From Streptomyces sp. MMG1121 (GTDB lineage Bacteria; Actinomycetota; Actinomycetes; Streptomycetales; Streptomycetaceae): a DNA stretch of 64,000 nt. The notes beneath the pieces were generated by a model. The model searched no databases. It saw only the letters and a list, made by a program, of their open reading frames with translations, and was not told where the DNA came from. Where the stretch lies: contig NZ_LGDV01000002.1 in NCBI RefSeq assembly GCF_001280015.1, positions 1 to 64,000 of the forward strand, in the 5' to 3' direction. Positions within the stretch are counted from its first letter, which is position 1, and each line of letters opens with the position of its first letter. Below are positions 59,592 to 64,000 of this stretch, piece by piece. The translations under genes were made by a program, and so were the position numbers.

Positions 59592-61208
59592 TCAGTCGAC
59601 TACTGGCGGCACATAGCGACGGTCCTGCTGCCGCCGTACTTCATCCTCGTCTTCGGTGCGGTTGTTGCGTCCACTCCGTCTCGTGTCCTCACGTCGGGTG
59701 GATGCCGCCTGAGGCGCTTGCCGCGTGCCACCGCTACGAGCGCCAGCACCTCGCGCGGCGGTAGGTTTCCCGCCCGAGATTCCCCCTCGCTCCACAGCCC
59801 CGCCTACCGCGGAAGACGAACGAGCACCCGTACGCCCCGGCTGCTTCGTGTTGTCGCCGATCACACCACTGTTCCGCACGGGGAGACGGCTGCCTGGCCC
59901 CGTTGCTTGCCGCCCTGCCACCTGCCCCGAAGAGCGAGCGCCCGCAGCAATCCCCACCGGACCGCGAGCGGTCGGTTCCTCAGCACCCACGACGGTCCCC
60001 CTGGGGATGGCACCCGACGAGTTGCCCGCAGGAGACGGAACCGGTCGGCCACCGATGACGCCGCGGCTACCGCTCTGCATACGGCCTGGCGTGGACGGGG
60101 TTGCTCCCTGTTCAGGCAGAGCCGAGGTCCGGCCTCCGAGTTCAGGCATGGCCGGAGTCCGGCCTCCGATTGGTGTCTGCCGCAGGCCGGGGGGTTCCGA
60201 GGGCACACTCGGGCCCAACCGGCCCGAAGGCATTCTTGGGCTCAATGGGCCCGGGGTCACTTTCGGCCCGCCAGCGATGGGCGACGGAAGCATCCCCGTC
60301 GTCGGCGTGGCCGGTGTGGCACCCGCGTCAGCATGGCTTGGGCCCGGGAGACCGCCCATGGTGCTCGGCGTGTGCGGCGCTTGCGGCAGGGAAGCCACCG
60401 AGTCGATGCCCATCCGCGTGGGCTGCTCTGCCTCCACCGGCACGACGTGCGCAGGTGATGCCACAACCGGCGACTTTCGCACGTCGCCGCCAGCGGCCGT
60501 GGTACCCGTGGAACTGTCCCGGCCTTGCGCCACGTGCACGACGCCAGCACCGTCAGGCGAGGAGGCGGCCCCCGGAGCAATCCCACCGGGGCGGGCCTTG
60601 GCCTCGCTACCGTCAATCGACCGGGTTCCTCCCGGCACGAGCGCCGTCGGTGGCGGCGGAAACTTCGGCCGCTCCAGCCTGTTCATCTGGGTGGCCGACC
60701 ACTCGTAGGTCTGCCCCAGCTTCCGCATCTGCGCCGCCGCCTCCAGGCGGACCTTCTCCTTGTGTGCTGCCAGTGCGGCCGGCTCGCTGTCGGGCTTGGT
60801 GCTCACCGCTCCCGTGTCCGGGTCGTTGTGTGCCGCGTTCGCCGCGTCCGGGTTCGCCTGCGCGCCCTTGGTGTCGCGCGGGATCGATGCCTGCGCGTGC
60901 GCGATCGCCCCGGACGCCTCGCTCAGCCACTTCCCAGCGCCTTCGCTGAAGTCACCAAGGCGCAGAGTGGAGTTGGCCAGGTCGGCGGACCAGGTGCGGA
61001 ACGCGTGCGCGCCCTCACCCTTCCATTCCACCCATTGTGGGCGGACCTTGAGTTCCTCGGCGATCTTGCGGATCTCCTTGGCGGCCGCGGTGAGTCGGTC
61101 CGCGGCGGCCTGCACCATGCCGGGGTCGGCCTGGTCGAGCCACGCCAGCATCTGCTCGTGGCTCATGTCCTCGAAGGCCGTACCGCCGCCGGATCCCTTG
61201 CCAGACAT
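59592..61208 (-). CDS. WXG/PPE-like protein with long Pro/Gly/Ser-rich tail
   Basis: A 538-residue protein. The N-terminal about 180 residues are helical with a WxG-type turn in QWVEWKGEGAHAF (about residue 60), as in WXG100 and PPE-like T7SS substrates. About 300 residues of Pro/Gly/Ser/Arg-rich low complexity follow, with repeats such as GGRTPAMPELGGRTSALPEQ. The end is charged (RREDTRRSGRNNRTEDEDE). It lies between the mycosin and the small helical gene on one strand with gaps of about 28 nt, so they form an operon. Likely a secreted or surface substrate cleaved by the mycosin (inference). Confidence 0.8.
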   Translation of the reverse strand: MSGKGSGGGTAFEDMSHEQMLAWLDQADPGMVQAAADRLTAAAKEIRKIAEELKVRPQWVEWKGEGAHAFRTWSADLANSTLRLGDFSEGAGKWLSEASGAIAHAQASIPRDTKGAQANPDAANAAHNDPDTGAVSTKPDSEPAALAAHKEKVRLEAAAQMRKLGQTYEWSATQMNRLERPKFPPPPTALVPGGTRSIDGSEAKARPGGIAPGAASSPDGAGVVHVAQGRDSSTGTTAAGGDVRKSPVVASPAHVVPVEAEQPTRMGIDSVASLPQAPHTPSTMGGLPGPSHADAGATPATPTTGMLPSPIAGGPKVTPGPLSPRMPSGRLGPSVPSEPPGLRQTPIGGRTPAMPELGGRTSALPEQGATPSTPGRMQSGSRGVIGGRPVPSPAGNSSGAIPRGTVVGAEEPTARGPVGIAAGARSSGQVAGRQATGPGSRLPVRNSGVIGDNTKQPGRTGARSSSAVGGAVERGGISGGKPTAARGAGARSGGTRQAPQAASTRREDTRRSGRNNRTEDEDEVRRQQDRRYVPPVVD

Positions 61209-61236
61209 CAGAACGCCCCCGCTCCCGTCCGTCCCA

Positions 61237-61779
61237 TCAGATCGAACCGCCCGCGTCGCCGCCCGCCTGCGCCGGCTTCGACGGCTGCCCCGTCTGCGTC
61301 CCGTTCCCGCCGCCGTGGGCCTTGCTCAGCCCCTCGGGGTCGTAGCCGCCGCCGTAGTTCTTCGTCGTCTCCGCGCTGATCGCCGCCATGCGGTCACGGA
61401 CGTCCAGATCGACGTTCTGGTAGCCCTTGTGCGAGGCCATGACCGCGATGCCCATGCCCTCCATGGAGTCCGACAGCAGCTTTGACAGCGTCTCCAACTC
61501 GCTGATCACCGTCTCGTACGTGCTGAACAGTCCGGCCGCCTCTGCCCACGCCCCGGCCCCGCCCCCGAACTGATGGCGTGCGAGCTGTTCCTGCCCGATC
61601 TTGCCCGGACCTGCCTGCGAGCCCTTCAGGTCGTGGACCAGAGTGTCGACGCGCTTTTGGAAGGTGGTGAACGACGACAGTTCCGTGGCCACATCGGCGA
61701 CGGCTTCGCCTGCCACGTCGAACAGGCCAGACGTCCACGACGACGTGCCCGACGTCGCTCCGCCATCGCTCGGACGCAC
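61237..61779 (-). CDS. Helical T7SS-associated protein (first gene of the cassette)
   Basis: A 180-residue, mostly helical protein. Helix 1 (LFDVAGEAVADVATELSSFT) and helix 2 (WAEAAGLFSTYETVISELET) flank a turn rich in Gly/Ala (FGGGAGAWAEA) that mimics the WXG turn. The tail is Gly/Gln/Pro-rich. I moved the start to GTG 61779, with GGGGAGGG 6 nt upstream, rather than an upstream TTG at 61809. Its gap to the next gene is 28 nt. Probably an Esx-like partner of the 538-residue protein. Confidence 0.75.
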   Translation of the reverse strand: MRPSDGGATSGTSSWTSGLFDVAGEAVADVATELSSFTTFQKRVDTLVHDLKGSQAGPGKIGQEQLARHQFGGGAGAWAEAAGLFSTYETVISELETLSKLLSDSMEGMGIAVMASHKGYQNVDLDVRDRMAAISAETTKNYGGGYDPEGLSKAHGGGNGTQTGQPSKPAQAGGDAGGSI

Positions 61780-62224
61780 AACACCCTCCCCGATCGTCAG
61801 AACAACCAACGGCTCACATCCGCACCAGCAACTTTAACTACCAGCAGTGACAGACCATGGTCGCCGCGTAGCGGTGAGCGGCCGAGAACAGGCCATCCAC
61901 GCAGGGCCGCCTCGCCCGCAGTCACGAGGGCGGCGACTCATCAGGCATGCCACCACCCAACACCCCGGCGTGATGAGGCACATGAGTACTTGTGCTCAGG
62001 TGCAGGCGCTCGGCCGTTCTGAATGGCCGATACCCGACAGTGGGTGGCGCAGAGGTGACCTTGACCGGACCGGCTTCACGACTTCCTGCGCGATTACGTC
62101 CGCGGTCTCGCTGACGAAGGGGACAGCATGGATCACGTACCGGCCGTCCCATCGGCGCCGGTGTTCACGGCAGGCTCGAACCCTTGCCCGGGGCCTTCAC
62201 GGAGCCCTCCTGGCGCATGACAAA
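61780..62224. other. Gene-free stretch upstream of the T7SS-like cassette
   Basis: About 440 nt. It must contain the cassette promoter; an AT-rich TAGTTAAAG on the minus strand at about 61835 is a possible -10 region. Short open frames here have no support. No tRNA or attachment site could be recognised. Confidence 0.5.
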
Positions 62225-62246
62225 GGCGGGGTCCGAAAACCCCGCC
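62225..62246 (-). terminator. Terminator of the 62268-62699 gene
   Basis: GGCGGGGT (62225-62232) pairs with ACCCCGCC (62239-62246), loop 6 nt. On the minus strand it is followed by TTTGT. Confidence 0.8.
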
Positions 62247-62267
62247 CGCACGCAACGAAACCCCAGC

Positions 62268-62699
62268 TCAGGGCCAGACAAGGCAATAAGGCTGATGCCC
62301 CGCCTCATGAAGCCGATGCGAGAAGTCCTGCCACTCGTGCAGCAGCTGGTACACATTGAACGCGTCCCGAGGCCCCCCTCGATCCGGCACCGTCGACCAG
62401 ATGAAGGCCGCCGCGCCGACCGCCTCCTCGCCGATGCCGCGCAGGGGGTCGACGACCGTCATGGGGAGTTTGACGACCGCGTAGTCCGGGTGCAGGACGA
62501 CCAGTTCCAGGGGCGGGACCTTGTGCAGGGGGACGCCTTCGATGCCGGTCAGCACCATCGCGGCCATCGTCTCCGGCTTGATCTTGGTGAACATGCCGTT
62601 CATGCCCAGCTCGTCGCCGCCGAGTTCCTCGGGGCGCATCGAGATGGGGACGCGGGCCGCGGTCGCGCCGTCCGGCGCGCCGAAGTATTTGTACGTCAC
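62268..62699 (-). CDS. Conserved hypothetical protein
   Basis: A 143-residue soluble protein starting VTYKYFGAPDGATAARVPIS. It contains LGGDELGMNGMFTKIKPETM and ends NVYQLLHEWQDFSHRLHEAG HQPYCLVWP. I recognise it as a conserved Streptomyces hypothetical near hemL but no domain or function. GTG at 62699 is the natural start (upstream frames are Arg/Gly nonsense). A 13-bp palindrome lies 69 nt upstream. Confidence 0.8.
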   Translation of the reverse strand: MTYKYFGAPDGATAARVPISMRPEELGGDELGMNGMFTKIKPETMAAMVLTGIEGVPLHKVPPLELVVLHPDYAVVKLPMTVVDPLRGIGEEAVGAAAFIWSTVPDRGGPRDAFNVYQLLHEWQDFSHRLHEAGHQPYCLVWP

Positions 62700-62767
62700 C
62701 CCCACCCGACCACCATTCCTGCTCCCCGCCCAAAGGCGCTCACCCGGGGCACCCCGCGTCTGATGTG

Positions 62768-62780
62768 CGTCAGTCTGACG
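62768..62780. promoter_or_regulatory. Palindrome upstream of the 62268-62699 gene
   Basis: CGTCAGTCTGACG is a 6+1+6 perfect palindrome 69-81 nt upstream of the start codon. It lies in a 337-nt gene-free stretch (62700-63036) where nothing else stands out. Confidence 0.4.
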
Positions 62781-63036
62781 TGTCTCGGTCGTTTCCTCCG
62801 CGTCGCGCCGGTGCCTTCCCCGCCGGGCACGTCGAGGACCCAGGTCATCAGTCCCCTCGCCCAGTCCGCCACCGCGATGCATATCTCCACCCGACTGCTT
62901 TTCTAGGACGCGTGGCCCCCGCCGCGCAACCCGATCATCGTGTCAGTGACCTCCCCCACGGCCGCCCGCCGAAACGTGCGGTGGAACAACAGTCCACGGG
63001 TTCTTCCCGGCCTCTGAACCATCCCCTGATCATTAC

Positions 63037-63206
63037 GTGCGTGAGGGCTGTGTGTATCAGGTCTCAGTCTCGCAGATGGCGGATCGCGGTGGCGGGGACG
63101 ACGGCGGCGGATGGCGCTTCGATCTTGAGGCGGACCGCGCTCCCGCCGGGCCGCGGCCTACCCTGAGGAGGTCACCCCGCAACCGGAGTCCGAGAAGCCG
63201 GAGTAG
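63037..63206 (+). pseudogene. Frameshifted gene remnant before hemL
   Basis: The frame at 63037 reads GCVYQVSVSQMADRGGGDDG then WRFDLEADRAPAGP, a plausible C-terminal protein segment. Another frame gives AAAYPEEVTPQPESEKPE and a stop at 63204-63206, a typical natural C-terminus. The frames switch near 63128-63155. No upstream body is visible, so it is a truncated and frameshifted remnant of an unidentified gene. The evidence is compositional only. Confidence 0.4.
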
Positions 63207-63215
63207 CCGCACGTC

Positions 63216-64000
63216 ATGAGTGCCCTGAGCGAAACGCCCTATCCCTACGATGCGCCCGTCTCCCAGGCGCTCTTCGACCGCGCCTCAGCCGTCACGCCCG
63301 GCGGTGTGAACTCCCCGGTGCGCGCCTTCCGCGCCGTCGGCGGCACGCCTCGTTTCATGGTGTCCGGCCGCGGCCCGTACCTCACCGACGCCGACGGGCG
63401 CGAGTACGTCGACCTGGTCTGCTCCTGGGGGCCGATGATCCTGGGGCATTCGCACCCCGAGGTCATCGCGGCCGTCCAGGAGGCCGTCGCGCGCGGTACG
63501 TCCTTCGGCACGCCCGGCGAGGGCGAGGTCGCGCTCGCCGAGGAGATCGTCGCCCGGGTCGAGCCCGTCGAGCAGGTGCGGCTGGTCAGCAGCGGGACCG
63601 AGGCGACCATGAGCGCCATCCGGCTCGCCCGCGGATTCACCCAGCGGTCCAAGGTCATCAAGTTCGCCGGCTGCTACCACGGGCACGTGGACGCGCTGCT
63701 CGCCGCCGCCGGGTCCGGGGTCGCCACCTTCGCGCTGCCCGACACCCCGGGTGTCACCGGCGCCCAGGCCGGCGACACGATCGTGCTGCCGTACAACGAT
63801 CTGGAGGCGGTGCTGGAGGCCTTCCACCGGCACCCCGGTGAGATCGCCTGTGTGATCACCGAGGCCTCGCCCGGCAACATGGGCGTCGTGCCGCCGGACC
63901 CCGGGTTCAACCAGGGGCTCAGGGACGCCTGCCGGAAGAACGGCGCTCTCTACATCTCCGACGAGGTCATGACCGGGTTCCGGACCAGCCGCGCCGGGTG
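63216..64000 (+). CDS. hemL: Glutamate-1-semialdehyde 2,1-aminomutase (5' part)
   Basis: The first 261 residues of the PLP enzyme that turns glutamate-1-semialdehyde (the HemA product) into 5-aminolevulinate (the HemB substrate). [20 protein letters not shown], the cofactor-phosphate region [29 protein letters not shown] and the Asp in [11 protein letters not shown] are present. The PLP lysine lies beyond the window edge. ATG at 63216. The ribosome-binding site is weak (GGAG at 12 nt). Confidence 0.96.
   Translation, partial: MSALSETPYPYDAPVSQALFDRASAVTPGGVNSPVRAFRAVGGTPRFMVSGRGPYLTDADGREYVDLVCSWGPMILGHSHPEVIAAVQEAVARGTSFGTPGEGEVALAEEIVARVEPVEQVRLVSSGTEATMSAIRLARGFTQRSKVIKFAGCYHGHVDALLAAAGSGVATFALPDTPGVTGAQAGDTIVLPYNDLEAVLEAFHRHPGEIACVITEASPGNMGVVPPDPGFNQGLRDACRKNGALYISDEVMTGFRTSRAG

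Noticed and set aside
61780..62224. Possible tRNA or attachment site at the edge of the T7SS-like cassette
   Set aside because: No cloverleaf or direct repeat pair could be found by eye at either border.

Overview
The window is chromosomal DNA from a Streptomyces. It has very high GC with strongly GC-biased third codon positions, many GTG and TTG starts, and the development locus rsbN-bldN beside the redox-regulated operon rex-hemA-hemC-hemD. All calls come from reading the sequence; no database search was possible.

1-8 kb: the 3' end of a 5S rRNA and its terminator, then plus-strand housekeeping genes: a HAD phosphatase, a VC0807-type membrane protein, an MFS permease, an AcuC-type deacetylase, a phosphatase-like protein, an excisionase-type HTH protein, a 32-residue basic AURKAIP1/COX24-type protein, an NAD-dependent epimerase and a PlsC-type acyltransferase. 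8-11.5 kb (minus strand): anti-sigma rsbN, sigma factor bldN and a HAD-IB phosphatase. A BldN-like promoter lies before rsbN and a BldD-box-like palindrome before bldN. 11.6-19.5 kb: a glutaredoxin-like protein, a Rex operator, rex-hemA-hemC-hemD as a stop/start-overlapping operon, a secreted PLD-like protein and hemB. Porphyrin synthesis is picked up again by hemL, which runs off the right edge.

19.5-36 kb: a DUF4232 lipoprotein divergent from a membrane-anchored XRE protein, a PLP aminotransferase, a DUF4253 protein, a membrane protein, divergent argS and class I lysS, a DUF2637 protein, two DUF3558 lipoproteins, rtcB, an SDR, a YnfA-type protein and a secreted protein. A luciferase-like oxidoreductase survives only as its C-terminal piece. 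36-47 kb: an OmpR-type two-component system, an aminoacyl-phosphatidylglycerol synthase, a CGNR zinc-finger regulator divergent from an MBL-fold protein, LysR divergent from an EamA exporter, and a flotillin/NfeD-like pair.

47-55 kb looks accessory: an NCS1 permease with a cysteine-rich tail, a solitary TsaD-type protein, a cupin, an NmrA-type protein, a nitroreductase, an azoreductase and a MarR regulator. The nitroreductase/azoreductase intergenic region and the marR promoter share an exact 11-bp sequence, which suggests a small quinone/electrophile response regulon. At 54.8-55.1 kb a serine-hydrolase remnant abuts an IS630-type transposase remnant.

55-62 kb: a minus-strand type VII-secretion-like cassette (helical/WXG-like proteins, a Pro/Gly-rich WXG/PPE-like protein, a mycosin protease, a DUF1023 alpha/beta hydrolase and a lipoprotein) without any Ecc membrane-core gene. 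The hydrolase has a TTA leucine codon near its start, which would place it under bldA control. This cassette and the MarR/TsaD region are the best candidates for little-described biology. The right end holds a conserved hypothetical gene, a frameshifted gene remnant and the 5' part of hemL.
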